Notes: a model not told the origin generated them from the sequence alone. A stretch of 64,000 nucleotides of DNA from Pezizomycotina sp. ARF18 (GCA_002224055.1 AZLU01000057.1:150360-214359), one strand, 5' to 3'. Positions 21,533-33,400 are shown, counted from the stretch's first letter. Made by a program: numbers and translations.

Positions 21533-23264
21533 AACGGCCCTGAACAGCTATTCAAGTTTTCAACTGATTCAATCAATCCGATTCATCCTGTCGCTTTTTC
21601 TTGCCAAGCGAGACGATAAAAATAAATTATAATAGTATAACCGGATCATAGCAGGTGGTATGCATGGGTAAGTTGGTCGAGGGCTCGAGCTCCCGGACAA
21701 AGAATGAAAGGGATCAGAGATTCAACGAATCCTTCGGGGGCCAAGACTACCTCCATACTCATTTGTCTCGCTTTGGGTGGAGGCGATGAAGACAAAAAGG
21801 AAAGGTCCTGGGTATGTACATGCGGAATGGTATAAGCATTCGGTCCGCTGTGGAAGATTGTTAAGCCTTCTAAGGCAGGGCGAACATATCGATGGGAATC
21901 CGGAGCCAAGCAAAAAAAAAAAAAAAAGGAAAACCGCACATGGGGTCTTTTACTTATGATAATCGGACAAAGGATGGGTGCTTCTAAACATGGATCAGGG
22001 GCTATGGCTGCTCTTGAGTATTACCTACACGTTTGCTGACGGTCCTTGAAGCAGACAACCGAAATTTCGGCCTTGGCTACATTTCCGTGAGAAATATCTG
22101 CCAGTTGGTTCACGCTCCATCGTGGGACCAAAGAAGCTCAATAACGATGTTCTACGTCTAAGCCACCGTGTTATACAGAAATGGCTGTTCTAGAAGTTCT
22201 TATTCGCTGGACGTTACTGGTTACATTGGACAGAAACGTTTAACTATGATTTCATGACTGACGGAACGCGATGATAGCTGGGATCTATTCTACTGAAAGG
22301 CGTTTACTGCTGATGGATAATCTTCTAACATAGGTGTAGGTATTGATAGAGCTGTGGAACCGCCACGATAAAGTCTGGAATAGGATACCTAATAGCGTTG
22401 AAGAAACTGAACTCATGCAGAAGCAGACCACAAACCTTCGATTTGAATACGGAGATCGCAGGGCTGAATTACAGAAAACTAAGTATATCGTCTTAAACCG
22501 GCGTGGCGAACTAAGTTTAATTTTTTTTTCGCTGCTGGCTTTCTTATGAGTATACTATTTTGCTAATACTTGCTGTCTTAAGCAGGTCAAAGTCGTGAAT
22601 ACGCTTTCGAAACACGATCCCAAGAAATTCATTTCGAACAACAAAGAATAGGCTATCCCGGCGCCCGGCGGCGGCGAAGCTTAGACCTCCATGAAGAAAA
22701 CGATCTCCACTTAGTACCCCGAAGATTAGCAAAAGGTTATAATAAATCCTGACGCATAAATACTTCGTTCGCGCTGTTATCCGGAGATCGTCGAGATAGT
22801 TAGGTGAGATCGATCCATCAACTTGACTTTATCGTTACAACTGGAGCTTCTCGAACGGTTCTAGGGAAGGAACGCCTAACACAAGTCGGAATGGAACTTT
22901 GAATTCGCCAAAAATAAGCATGAGAAGGCAGAGCTCAGGGCATAGACGCAGCATCAACGGGCATTGTCTCTCCTCGGGCTTAGCGTCGCAGATGTTCATA
23001 GGATTCACAAATCGCTGGAAATGTTCTTCCGGATTTTGGATTCAATCTACACGTTCCCGACCCACGTCCGCCACGTTCTCACTTGATCATGATATGATAC
23101 TTCTATGACTCTTCCTAGTATTTGTCTCCGATTGATATGGAAGCGGATGGATATTACTACCTCATTTTCTACTCACTGACCTTCTTATTGAAAAAAAAAT
23201 TACCAAGTTTCCGACTTGTTTATCGCCAAGATGGTTAGAACTAGGGGTTTATGAAATTTCCCAG

Positions 23265-23287
23265 TTTTTTTTTTTTTTTTTTTTTTT
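23265..23287 (+). repeat. Poly-T run (23 T)
   Basis: Uninterrupted T tract in noncoding sequence. No target-site duplication or element body was recognised beside it. Confidence 0.8.
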
Positions 23288-24408
23288 GACCTCGTCATTC
23301 GCAAATTCTATTCGAAGGGCAAAAATACCCATGTATTTTCTCGCCAACCCGGTTTTGCCGTGAGAAATAAGTACTATTCCTCTGTCCAATCCCTTTACGC
23401 GTTTCCCTGTGAGTTGTGAGCATGCATTTTTTGTTTATATAACGGATTACCAAGCGAGAGGACTGCAACCGTGGGAGCTGGGTTCGCGGTAATTTGTAAC
23501 TCGGAACGCATCGCGGAACGAAATCATCAAGTTTTTTTTTCCCAAGCAGCAGTATAGTTTTCATACTTTTTGCCGATGGTTGCCGTAAGCTGCGACCGCG
23601 TAACGGTCGACGGAGATATAAAATAGTTTCCCTTGAAGTCAGAGAGATTTGTAGTCTTCGCGCCGGCGCGCTTTTCATGACATAAGATGACATTTTTCAC
23701 CGTCCTGAAGTTCCGCGGTCTTGGAAACGCGATCAACTTCCGTTGAGATATTCATTGCGACGCGACATCGCGGTGTTATCGAATCAAATGAACGAGGAAG
23801 AATTGCATTCGACCGCAGCCAGATTTTCAGTCTACGTCCCTTCATTCGTTACTTCGAACTCTAGTTAAAATGAGGGGAAAGAAAGTTTTGTAGGGTCTAG
23901 TTCTTGAGCATATTCAGTAGGTCTGGTCTTACGGTTCATACTTTTGGTAAAGTATAAGAATAGTTAATGGACTTTCCAAGATCTGGATCTGGCTCCGGCA
24001 TACCGCGGAGGACACGTAACAAGTAATAGAGAAAATACGTTAGAAGCCAATCTCGAGGATGTGAGTATCATACTTGCGTCGAGGGACCGCTATAAGGAAG
24101 CCCCATAGAGATATAACATTCTCAAAAAATACAGTACTGACATGACGGCGTTTCATAGTACATGAGCTTCTAATATCTCTCGATGGAACACTCGTAATTC
24201 AGCTGAGGATATGATCACAGGGGAAGGAGCAGTGTGTAAAACATAGAAGAAATCTCGATAGCGTATGAAAGTGCTAGAGTGTTAATATTCAGACGTAATT
24301 ACAAAGAGAATACAACGCAAAAATTAAAGTCAAAAGACACTCCATTTGCTCTACAAGCAATACCCGAACTCTACCACAACAACCATTACATTATTTTGTT
24401 CTTAGCGC

Positions 24409-24998
24409 TTACGGCGCATTGGCATAAACCGTCGCGGTCGGTGCGTAAACCGTCACCGTCGAGGCCGTCTTCGTTACCGTAACGTACTCAATCTTGTACG
24501 CATCGCAGAGCGCCAAATCGCCGACGTCGATGTCCAAGTTATCGGGGTCAGCCCTCTTCGCCTTTATGTCAGGATCTCCCGAGCGCGGCAAGTGGCCAAC
24601 TTGGACATCAACATCGTTTTCATCGTTCCTCTTCTCATTTACCCTTCGAATTACTCCCTTAACACCCTCTAGTTTAGTTCGCTCCGTGACACTACGTTTC
24701 TTCTTGCCGACGTTCTGAATCGGTGCGCGATCGGTGATGAACTCGCGCCGGGTCCACTCCTCGGGATCGTTTCCCTTGGGGTTGTTAAAGTGGTTGCCGT
24801 TCTCTTCGGCAATCCGCTCGATGTTCATGTAGGTGTCGCCCCCGATCCACTCGTTGTGGTGATTATCGTCAAACTTGCGCGGGGAGTCGAAGCGGCCGTC
24901 GTAGGCGTAGTTGCGCGGACGCCAGGGGGTTGAGGAGGATGGCACTGCGAGGAGGAAGACAATGGTGGAGATGAGGACGGTTGGGACTTCATCGTCAT
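24409..24998 (-). CDS. Secreted protein with Kex2-type dibasic sites
   Basis: An ATG at 24998 (or 24992) followed by a one-base frame change near 24984 gives a signal peptide core VLISTIVFLLAVPSSS. The mature part is hydrophilic: TPWRPRNYAYDGRFDSPRKF, NEWIGGDTYMNIERIAEENG, then a basic stretch GKKKRSVTERTKLEGVK. Dibasic Kex2-like sites occur at KKKR-S, NEKR-N and KAKR-A. Between and after the last two sites are two related acidic segments, NDVDVQVGHL and NLDIDVGDL. The C-terminus KIEYVTVTKTASTVTVYAP is Thr/Val-rich and ends YANAP, stop 24411-24409. About 195 residues. The family is not recognised; it could be a processed precursor. Confidence 0.65.
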
Positions 24999-25452
24999 GG
25001 GATAAATGTGGACTTGGGGAGTTGGAAGTTGGTGTTCAGGTGGATGATGGGTGTTGGGGAAATGTACGGGTGGGGAGTATTTATTCAGGAAATGGAGTTT
25101 GAGATTGCGCGATTTTGACAGTGAATGGCAATACGTGGGCTGGACACGTTTTTAGCTCTCTAGGATACTCTTACCCATATCATGTACCGGCCAGTCTTGA
25201 CCGATCTCTACTGGACGCATGATCCCGCGATCGTCGAACCTTGGTGGCTTTTGAGTTTCGTTTCTCCGCCATTGAGACCGGTGTATGCGGGCATAGGTCG
25301 TCCACAAGCTTCGAGTGGATCAAAGTTTATATCAATAAAACACTATTACACGAGGGGTGACGTTGAGAATTACACTTGGATTTAGAAATATATGCGCTAA
25401 CAACGTTTTCTAAACGCGACTACTAGTATACAACAGCAAGCGAGGGCGATAT
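24999..25452. other. Intergenic, nothing recognised
   Basis: About 450 bp between the 5' end of one minus-strand gene and the 3' end of the next. No feature is supported. Confidence 0.35.
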
Positions 25453-26114
25453 TTACGGATGACCGCCGCCATGACCACCGTCGTGGCCCCCATCATGACC
25501 GCCGTCGTGACCGCCATCATGGCCTCCGCTACCATGGTCCCCCGCTACCATGGTCGCCACTTCCGTGATCACCGCCCCCGAACCTCCGCCATGAGTCCCC
25601 ATCATCCGGGCATCTCCAATCATGGAACCCTGGAGTATGACAGCACCTAACATCCCACAGATCCCTCCACCGCACTTCGGCGGGCACCTCGATCGACCCA
25701 GCCATCGTGGCTCCTATCATAACAGCACCGCTGATCCCACCTATCATTTCTGCCGCATTTCGGCGGGCACCGATTATCGAACCCGCGGTTGCTCCAACCC
25801 GGCGTATCGCAGCAGCGTGAATCCCACGGCGCGCCGTTGTAGCATTTTGGCGGGCAGCGGTGTCGGCCCACGTATGGTCTGGGGTATCGCAGCAGCGGGG
25901 GTCCCAGGGGTCGCGCGGGGAGCATTTGGGGCGGCAGTATGGTCGTTGGGTATAGCGGCAGCAGTCCGAGTCCCAGTGGCCGTGGTGGTCGCATTGGAGG
26001 TTGTGCTGTGGACCTCCGCCCCTACCGCCATCGTTACCGGGCTAGCGAGGGAGTGGCTGCTGCGAAGCCGACGATAGCTGCGGATGCAGCGATTAGGGAA
26101 AGTGAGAACTTCAT
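25453..26114 (-). CDS. Secreted cysteine-rich repeat protein (WDxRCC repeats) with a Gly/His tail
   Basis: Start ATG at 26114 gives the signal peptide MKFSLSLIAASAAIVGFAAA. After a frame change near 26037 the mature part begins PGNDGGRGGGPQHNLQC and then runs through about five units built on C-(P/R)-P-K-C-x4/6-W-D-x-R-C-C. Examples are CPPKCYNGAPWDSRCCDTPG, CPPKCGRNDRWDQRCCYDRS and CRPKCSPRDPWDPRCCDTP. The last unit reads IWDVRCCHTPGFHDWRCP. The C-terminus is a low-complexity tail of repeated G-G-H-D ending GGGHP, stop 25455-25453, about 215 residues. Further frame changes are needed near 25885, 25680 and 25545. Many Cys, Asp and His suggest disulfide cross-links and possible metal binding. 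The repeat is not a family I know. Confidence 0.75.
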
Positions 26115-27669
26115 GATATTGGTAAAATGAATGAAAATGGTGGGTAAAGAATTAATAGTGATGTTGTCGAGTGCCGTAAAGGTGGAGAGACTGCAGAATG
26201 AATGTTGAGTTGAACGAACACTGGACGGCGGGCGAACAGAATTAAATACTAGTTTGACATGAACTGTGAATAATAGCACTCCTCTGAAGGCACTAAGCAC
26301 TCCCGACAGACTGTCCGCACATCAAGAATCCTCTAGAACTCGATGCAGAGCCTCAAGATAGATAGTCTGGCAAAATCCGCGGAGGTAATCTCCACCATTT
26401 GCACGTAAGTTACCAATCCGAAGAGGCCTCGATGCGTCGTCCTGATCGTACCTATCGCATCCATAAAACTCGCTTTCCCGGTCGGGAGTAGGAAAAAGCT
26501 CACTGATGGCAGCTGCACATTTGTTTCGTTTCCGGTCCTCAAATATTCAGCCTTTATCAACTGCCTTCGGTAGCTTGGCGCATTTCTCATATTCGCGATA
26601 GTTTGGGTTGGCGTTGTTCCGAGTGGAGCAAGCGGTAGAAGCCACAACTGGTAGACGGCCAATCAGGTCTCGTCCGTGACCAACTTCCCCAAAAGGATTC
26701 TCCGAGATTGAACTGTGACAGCTGCGTGTATCGCTATTGGCGACGGAAAAAAATCGGTGATTGTAGCACTTTGGTCATGAAAGAAGCCTCGGGTTGTCCG
26801 AATGGCTAGGAGCCTAGGACTGGGAGAAAGAACGAGCTACAGATTGAGAGGTCTAGAACTATGGTTCTCTCAAGTATTCACATGCCAGTCTTCCTTCAGT
26901 CCCTGCGGAGGAGACTTTCCTATTCACGACGAATAATTTTGAACGTGAGCTGAATACATATTGTAAAGGCGCTATATATCTCAGCGCCGAAGCTGGAGGA
27001 TATTGAAGTGCCTTGAGTTACACAGATGTTTAGAAAATAAAATTAGATCTCCTCGCCACAGGATCGAATATGGACCAGTGCAATCCCGTTTATTGCTGGT
27101 TATATCACGTTTCTGAGACAAAAACATCCGAGAGTTGTGCAAGAGACGTAATAGCTTTCGAACCCGTCATGTTATTGCAGAAGGTGGTCTGCTAATTACG
27201 ATGTTACACAGATGAAAACTGATATCAAGTCAAAAAGAAGTTTTCGAAGGCCAATGAGGACTTAAAAGTCCACAAGGGTGTCCTGTCCTATTAGGCTGCT
27301 GAGCTGATATTTTATATCTACGTGCGTATAGCCTGAGGTAACGAACTATTTGCATAAAAAGGCACTCTTCTTTTCAGTATTTCAATTGGTTTCCTCTTCC
27401 CCGGTGATAATTTTCGTCTCTCATGTTGCGCTCGGACATTTCGTCGAATCGAGAGCCAACATACGGAAACCGTCTCTGTGGTACAAGGATCAAGGCAAGC
27501 TGCTCATATCTATGTATATATTTCACCGGCGTCCTGTATTTACAAGCCCCTCTCTTCTTTCCCCGCATTCTATCCATAGTGGAGTTATTGCATATATATC
27601 ACTTGTCCTTCTTCTTAGCAGTCCACATAACTTTCTCCTTATTTCTCATCCACGGTTATATCAGCCAAA
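26115..27669. other. Intergenic, no gene supported
   Basis: About 1.5 kb. A minus-strand open frame at 26333-26662 has protein-like composition but no ATG start, signal peptide or known domain, so it is not called. A TATATAT element at 27591-27599 lies about 75 bp before the next gene. Confidence 0.35.
27591..27599 (+). promoter_or_regulatory. Candidate TATA box of the gene at 27670
   Basis: CATATATAT, about 75 bp before the ATG at 27670. Confidence 0.4.
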
Positions 27670-28184
27670 ATGAAGTCCACACTCGTTTCCCTCACACTCT
27701 TCTCTGCAGCGGCGCTAGCTCAGGTTCCCTTCTGTCCCGCCGGTATCAATTTCCGACTGCGTACTGTTGCGCTCGAATATACCACTCGATCCTAAGAATC
27801 CTAACCAGGACGGTGTCTTCTACTACAACTGTAAAACCTTCCCTTTCCATATTACCCTACTCTCTAAGGCGAGTCTTAACGTATTGATACATAGGCTATC
27901 AACGAAACCACTTCGGATGTTTTGGCCGCTACGCGCCATGGGATGTTTGCTGCGATAGGTTGCAACCGGTACATCTAAGTTTCCTCCAATATTTTATTAC
28001 TTTTGCAAACATAATTATTGAGAGAGAGGAAATACTAACGGGACATCGGAGTTTAGGTGAACCGACGGATACGGTTACCATACCAAACGTTCCAAGCTCG
28101 CAGAAGATCATTAACATCGCTGTCAGGTGTACGTTGGGTAATAAGGCGCCGAGGTTGGCTCGGGATGTGCAGGACATGGAGTAG
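27670..28184 (+). CDS. Small secreted cysteine-containing protein
   Basis: Start ATG at 27670 gives a clear signal peptide (MKSTLVSLTLFSAAALAQVP). After FCPAG a one-base frame change near 27745 gives SDCVLLRSNIPLDPKNPNQD and GVFYYNC. A probable intron runs from 27831 (GTAAAA) to 27891 (ACATAG, with CTTAAC as branch site). The next exon opens YQRNHFGCFGRYAPWDVCCD and stays open to the stop at 28182-28184, ending LARDVQDME. A second intron (near 27969-28056, with an ACTAACG branch site) is possible and would change the C-terminus. At least six cysteines, including a CC pair, suit a small extracellular disulfide protein. A hydrophobin-like pattern was considered, but the spacing does not fit well. 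Confidence 0.5.
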
Positions 28185-28794
28185 AGTTGACGTTATATTT
28201 GCTTCTAAGACGGATCATAGTAGAATGAGCCTGGATGGATAATCTCATTTTTTCCTGTAGTTCACGTATATAACCTATTGAAAATAGGTATTGCATAAAC
28301 GCGTAAATATACCAAATCCCCGGAAAGCGGTTCGCTTTCCGGATATTCCTTGGCGTAATAACCCCTAAGGAATTATCTCATGCATGAGAAGAAAAAAGAG
28401 CAGGTTCAATGTTCGGGTCTAGGAGATCACCAATCTTATCAACCTGAAAACCTAATAATACTTAGCACTAGTCTTATCTAGTTTCAGGTTATTATAGTCA
28501 CTAGCGTTCCAGAATTGCTCTCTCGATTCTTCAGATTCTTTGTAACCCTAAAGACCATGACGATATATCGCGAGTGCTCAATGACCAAATCCTTCTCCGC
28601 ATTATCAATAAATGCTAATCAGCTACACCACGAAGTTCATGCAAAATAAAACGACTCATCCGATGATAAGATATATAGACCACGAGAATCCGCTAGTTAG
28701 CATCGTTACAGGGGATCGTCGTCTAAAACCCTCGAAGTTAGTTTTATATCTCTGACAAAGCCCACAAATTGCAACCGGGATTCCTATAACCGGG
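28185..28794. other. Intergenic with three consecutive hairpins
   Basis: About 600 bp. The left part holds the three inverted repeats listed at 28273-28373. A TATA-like ATATATA at 28671-28677 precedes the next gene by about 120 bp. Confidence 0.4.
28273..28373 (+). repeat. Three adjacent inverted repeats (hairpin cluster)
   Basis: (1) ACCTATT-GAA-AATAGGT at 28273-28289, a 7-bp stem. (2) CCGGAAAGCG-GTT-CGCTTTCCGG at 28320-28342, a perfect 10-bp stem with a 3-base loop. (3) ATTCCTT at 28345-28351 with AAGGAAT at 28367-28373, a 7-bp stem. They sit 90-190 bp after the stop of the gene at 27670. Confidence 0.75.
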
Positions 28795-29258
28795 ATGAAG
28801 TTCTCATTCCTCTCAATTGCTTTCCTTCTCCCATTCACCTTCGCGGCTCCCATGCCGCTCAACACCCGCGGGACAGGGCGCGATATCCTCGCCGCCGACT
28901 TCGCAAGGGTCCAAGCGCCAAAAGACCATATACTCCACCACTCCTCCCTTTCCGAAAATGTCAACAAGCGAGCCGTCCAGCGATCCCATCCCTCCGCATT
29001 AAGGGCCCGTCCCACCACATGAGTGGTTTCGCTGGAAAATTTAGACTTTTCGGAGGCAGCAAACAACAGAAGGGGAACACGTTGTTCAAGATGAGCAGGA
29101 ATAAGAACGTGGTGAAGGATGGAAGCAAGGGCGCGCACGGGAGAAATTTCAGGATGAACCAGGTGAAGGGTAGTAACAGGAGGGGCAGGATATTGAGTCC
29201 GGATGTTAAGATTGTAATCAATAGGGAAGTTAATACTATACCGGCCAGCTTCATTTAG
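28795..29258 (+). CDS. Secreted, strongly basic protein
   Basis: Start ATG at 28795 gives the signal peptide MKFSFLSIAFLLPFTFAAPM. A pro-like region follows (DILAADFARVQAPKDHILHH) with a Kex2-type site NKR before AVQRS. A one-base frame change near 29015 joins this to the second half: SGFAGKFRLFGGSKQQKGNT, NKNVVKDGSKGAHGRNFRMN, then GSNRRGRILSPDVKIVINRE and the end NTIPASFI (stop 29256-29258). The second half is rich in Lys, Arg, Gly and Asn and has no acidic cluster. About 150 residues. It could bind a polyanion (wall polymer, nucleic acid) or be an antimicrobial peptide precursor; the family is not recognised. The stop codon lies inside an inverted repeat. Confidence 0.65.
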
Positions 29259-29369
29259 TGATAATTTTATTTTAGCGTTATCCACAGTACATTCCTTACA
29301 TAGAAAATGCCGCCTTATAACACGTGCTCGCTCGATCCCACTAAAGAAAAATCATCACTAAATGAAGCT
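29247..29369 (+). repeat. Inverted repeat, arms of about 22 bp, spacer 78 bp
   Basis: AGCTTCATTTAGTGATAATT at 29247-29266 is matched in reverse complement by AATCATCACTAAATGAAGCT at 29350-29369, with one mismatch in 20. The left arm contains the stop codon of the basic secreted protein. Confidence 0.75.
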
Positions 29370-30455
29370 CGCCGCATAGTAGAGAAAGGGGAGATATGAT
29401 AGCAGACTGCAATATAGGGGGATCAGTGAGGTCCTTGCTTGGGCTTAGATTCTATTAGATTAAATACTCGAACAAAGAAGGATAATAATAATAGTGATCT
29501 CTTCTAATTTCCAAATTCCTCAAAAGGGCTCACTGCGGCCCCCGGGAGCCTGATCCGATGAGAACAATCGATTGTGATAGATTGGTCATTTTGGCGAAGT
29601 GATCTGATTGGCCGTGGTGAACTTCAATGCAATATAGGACGAAAAATGTTACGATCAAAATTACCCCTCCATCCAAATGGATGCAAATATGAACCAAGCC
29701 TACGAGATGATATATACAAAAAATCTGATAATAAGGGAAGAGACATCTCACGGCTATTAAATCGAAATTTAAAAACCTCATCAGACTTAGAGGTATATAG
29801 CATGGAAGGCGTCGCGATACTGTTTGTATCTATCCGAACCCCTACCCCACTTAGCAACGCGACATCGCGACATCGCGACGAAATATCGCCAGAATACGAG
29901 GACTTCTTACAACTATACCTACTTTCACGGGGGATTTGTACTCTTCTCATTGGCCGACATCACTTCTAATAAGCCTCGCGAAGATGCAGGCACTAATTCA
30001 GACTGAAATATGGCGAGCGCGAGTGGCGCTTTGAGTTTTCTCCACGTTCTTTGAACCTTAAGGCGTTTGCTAGTATGGAGAAAGAAGGTTTACAACGGCT
30101 GCCCAAGGCCTCTCGGCCCTGCAGATCGTTATCCGCGCCGCCATGAAAAAAATAAACATTTGCACGAACTTGTCCATCGTGATACCTTGAGAGTTATACG
30201 GGACGCGTCCAGGGCGTTCTGCTTGCAACGCATTATGGGAGAGAGGGTTCTACGGAAAGCGACTGCCTGTGCGGATGCTGCGGATGCGCTTACTAAAAAG
30301 CTATGGCTATAATGAACAAAAAGGTGGACGTATCCTATGAGAGAAAAATAAAGAAACCACCGAGGATTATCCATCAATGCATCAATATCCATCAGGGATT
30401 GAATCAAAATTATAGTATATTTTGTCTCCATCGCCGGATGCGAAATACGCCGAAC
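29259..30455. other. Intergenic, upstream of the giant gene
   Basis: About 1.2 kb. It holds the right arm of the inverted repeat and a short direct repeat (cgacatcg repeated at 29862-29880). Open frames at 29574-29969 and 30067-30312 have no recognised domain. It presumably contains the promoter of the giant gene. Confidence 0.35.
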
Positions 30456-33400
30456 ATGATGGCGGACTTCACTTTACCCCGGCGGTGGGTCGAGTTTTTA
30501 GTTGTGCTATTACAACTCACTAATCCATTAGAAGCACTAAAGCTATCGCGGCGGGGCGCGGTTTACGGCTCGCCGACGTATCGCGAATCGCAAATCGAAA
30601 ACATACCGACGTCGCCTTCAGAACACGGCTACGCCCACGGTGCCGTCGCGTGGCCGACGAATCAGACTACGGAACATGACGGCGATGTAGTGTACTCAAC
30701 GCGTTTCTTGCGACCGACGAGAGATGCTCACGGAGTTCACGTCGCATACTTCGTCTGATTTTGCCAGCGGGGAGGACATACACACTGCACTGGCCGATGT
30801 GGGACCGCAAGCGCAGATATCGGGTAGGTTTCGCGACGGCGGCGCGAAGGGAAAATTGGAACTACACCCCGCAGTACATTGGGATACAGACACAAGCGAT
30901 TTTAAACATCTACACCCAAGAAAAGAGGTTGCAATGCACTATGCGAGGTCGGTGGAAGAAAGGGGGTTGCATACGAGTTAGTACAATGAAAAGTTCATAC
31001 TGCGTTAGATCCTTTTTCAGCTGGGCTATTAACTGATGGGATGACAATGATATAGAGCATATGATGTCCCACGTATCGTCCGAATATCGTTACCCGGCCA
31101 TCGTTCTCGAGCATTCAAATTCGTCTCCTCTTATACTTGTTCGAACCCGAATGGACATACGGTCTTACGCGTCAACTTCAACAATACCAGGCATACTTAG
31201 AAGCGAAAAAACACTGGCCGAAGCAGGTGCAGCAAAATGGAAATATGTCTTCGTGGGGGATTCTAGCGCAACTGGGACAGCTGCGTCGGCGTCAATCCAG
31301 CGAGCAGAAGATTTGGTTCTGTAAGATAACGTCTATCTATAGACTCTCATATTGGAAGAATATGCTTTATACTCACTGAGATTATTTCAATCTAGGCTCA
31401 TGATTTTCATTTTCCTCCTACGCCGAGCACGTTGGCCATGTGTACACCGCCGATATACAATGTCAACCTGTTCCCTATGAGGATATTTGCGCCAAAGCGA
31501 CGATGAAATGGGCCACGAGATCGGCCAACGCCCGCGTCCGCCGCAGATACACCATCCTCCTGACCCGAAGTATCCACCACCTCCGGAGGGGCCTCTGTGT
31601 GTCATAGGAATTGCCGGACCCCCGTTCCCCGTGTACGACCCGGGAACAGATGATGGAGGCGGGGGCGGAGGTCAAATAATTACGACCAGCAGTAGTATGG
31701 GGGTGATGTTTACACCTACACGGTGATTAACGGAACAACGTATGAAATCACCTCAACGAGTACAGGCCAACACCATGTCGTTACTACTGTTGTGACTGGG
31801 ACGGACGGAAGCGTGATCACAGAGATCTTGACGGAGCCGGATACGCCCTCATCAACAAGAAGCTTTTACATCGTCACAACGGTTGTTACTGGAACAGACG
31901 GGAACTTGATAACGGAAGTTCTGACGGAGCCGGAGACTCCTTCCATAACGTCACCGCCGCCTCCCAGTACTGCCATTACGACAAAAGGGCTTTCCCACCT
32001 TGGCTTTCCATCTCGAGTTCCTCCTACCTAGGAGTTGACGGGCAATTTACGACGGCTTATTTCACTGTTACGGTACCAACTGCGACAGCGACGGGCAATG
32101 CAGGCGGTGTATACGTCTCTACTAGTGTTTATACTGGCGTGAATGGCAGGCCGACGACAGTATACTATACCTTGATGAGCACGCTTCCTCCGACTTCGAC
32201 TGGAACTGGAGGTTCTGGAGGTTCTGGCGGCGTTTACGTCTCCACTAGCGTTTATACCGGCGTCGATGGTAAGCCGACAACCGTTTATTACACCTTAACG
32301 GGTACTCCGCCGATCACCGCAACTCGGACTTCGATTAGATCCTCTAGTTCCTCATATGGAGGTTTTTATGTCCCTACGAGCGTTTACACGGCGTTGATGG
32401 TAAGCCCACGACCGTCTATTACGCAATAACGGGCACCAGACCTGGTTCTATCACTCGTACCTCAACTTCGTCCGGATCTTCGGTTTCAGTTAGCGGGAGC
32501 GGCTTTTACGTTACATCTGGTCTTTACACCGGTGTAGATGGCAAACCGACCACTGTTTATTATACGTTGACAAGCTCGCCTCGGGCCTCAACTACCTTTC
32601 CTTCTCGAAAAAACAGCGCGCAGCGGCAAATTTCGGCTACGGTCACGTCTACGCGGTCTAGCGCGTCTAGGACTACGTCATCGGGTTCTACTACTAAGAC
32701 CCTAATTCGAAGTCCTTCGGTCTCCCTACAGCCCGTTCCTATAACGTCGGGCGATGCAATAGGCGGAGATGGTAACGGCTGCGGACCTAAGAATTTCGAC
32801 CTTTGCTTAGATGACAATCTCGGTTATTTAGACCCCGAAAGCCTAGAGTTCTACTCTCAGTACTATCAGAACCAAGTCAACCAGAACTCGAAACGCAGAA
32901 GGGTCGGGTTTGTAAAAGGCAGCCTGGAATAAGTAACAGCAAAGCTATATACCTCGCGTCGAAGGTTTTGAAGAACCTGTCGCCGGTAGTCTCGAATGCT
33001 GTTAGCAGTCCGAACACTAATTTGGCGGCGTACAACGCGTCTACCTGTAAGCACCAATCTTGCTTTCCCTTTTTTCAGTTTGCTAATGTTTACTTGTTAT
33101 ATTTCTGGTACTCTGACGTTTCCTGACACTCCTAGCTTTCGTCACGAGCGGTATCGTCATCTCGGACTCCAACGCAAACATTGGTGACACGAACTACGGC
33201 GTTAACAGCCATCTAAGGGTTTCCTTACCCTATATTGATGGAACCTTCCCCAGGTCGGGCGCGTATAAGCAGTCCCTCACTTCGTCCGGAGACAACGCAG
33301 TGCTCATGTACTACGATGCTGACGCGAACGGAAACACTGTCGGCGTTTACGAGACACCGTTTAACTTCAATGCGGATATCGGTCTCACGGGTGAGCTCCA

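Larger units (their letters stand above)
21384..24408. other. Intergenic, about 3 kb, no gene supported
   Basis: Apart from the TATA element at 21525-21532, a 16-A run at 21912-21927 and the 23-T run at 23265-23287, I find only short unsupported open frames. No transposase, reverse transcriptase or tRNA pattern is visible. Confidence 0.35.

Noticed and set aside
26333-26662. Minus-strand open frame of 109 codons
   Set aside because: It lacks an ATG start, splice support, signal peptide or recognisable domain.
27670-28184. Class II hydrophobin
   Set aside because: There is a signal peptide and a CC pair, but the number and spacing of cysteines do not fit the eight-Cys hydrophobin pattern in any frame combination I tried.
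29574-29969. Plus-strand open frame of 131 codons upstream of the giant gene
   Set aside because: No domain or signal peptide, and its composition does not resemble the neighbouring coding sequence.
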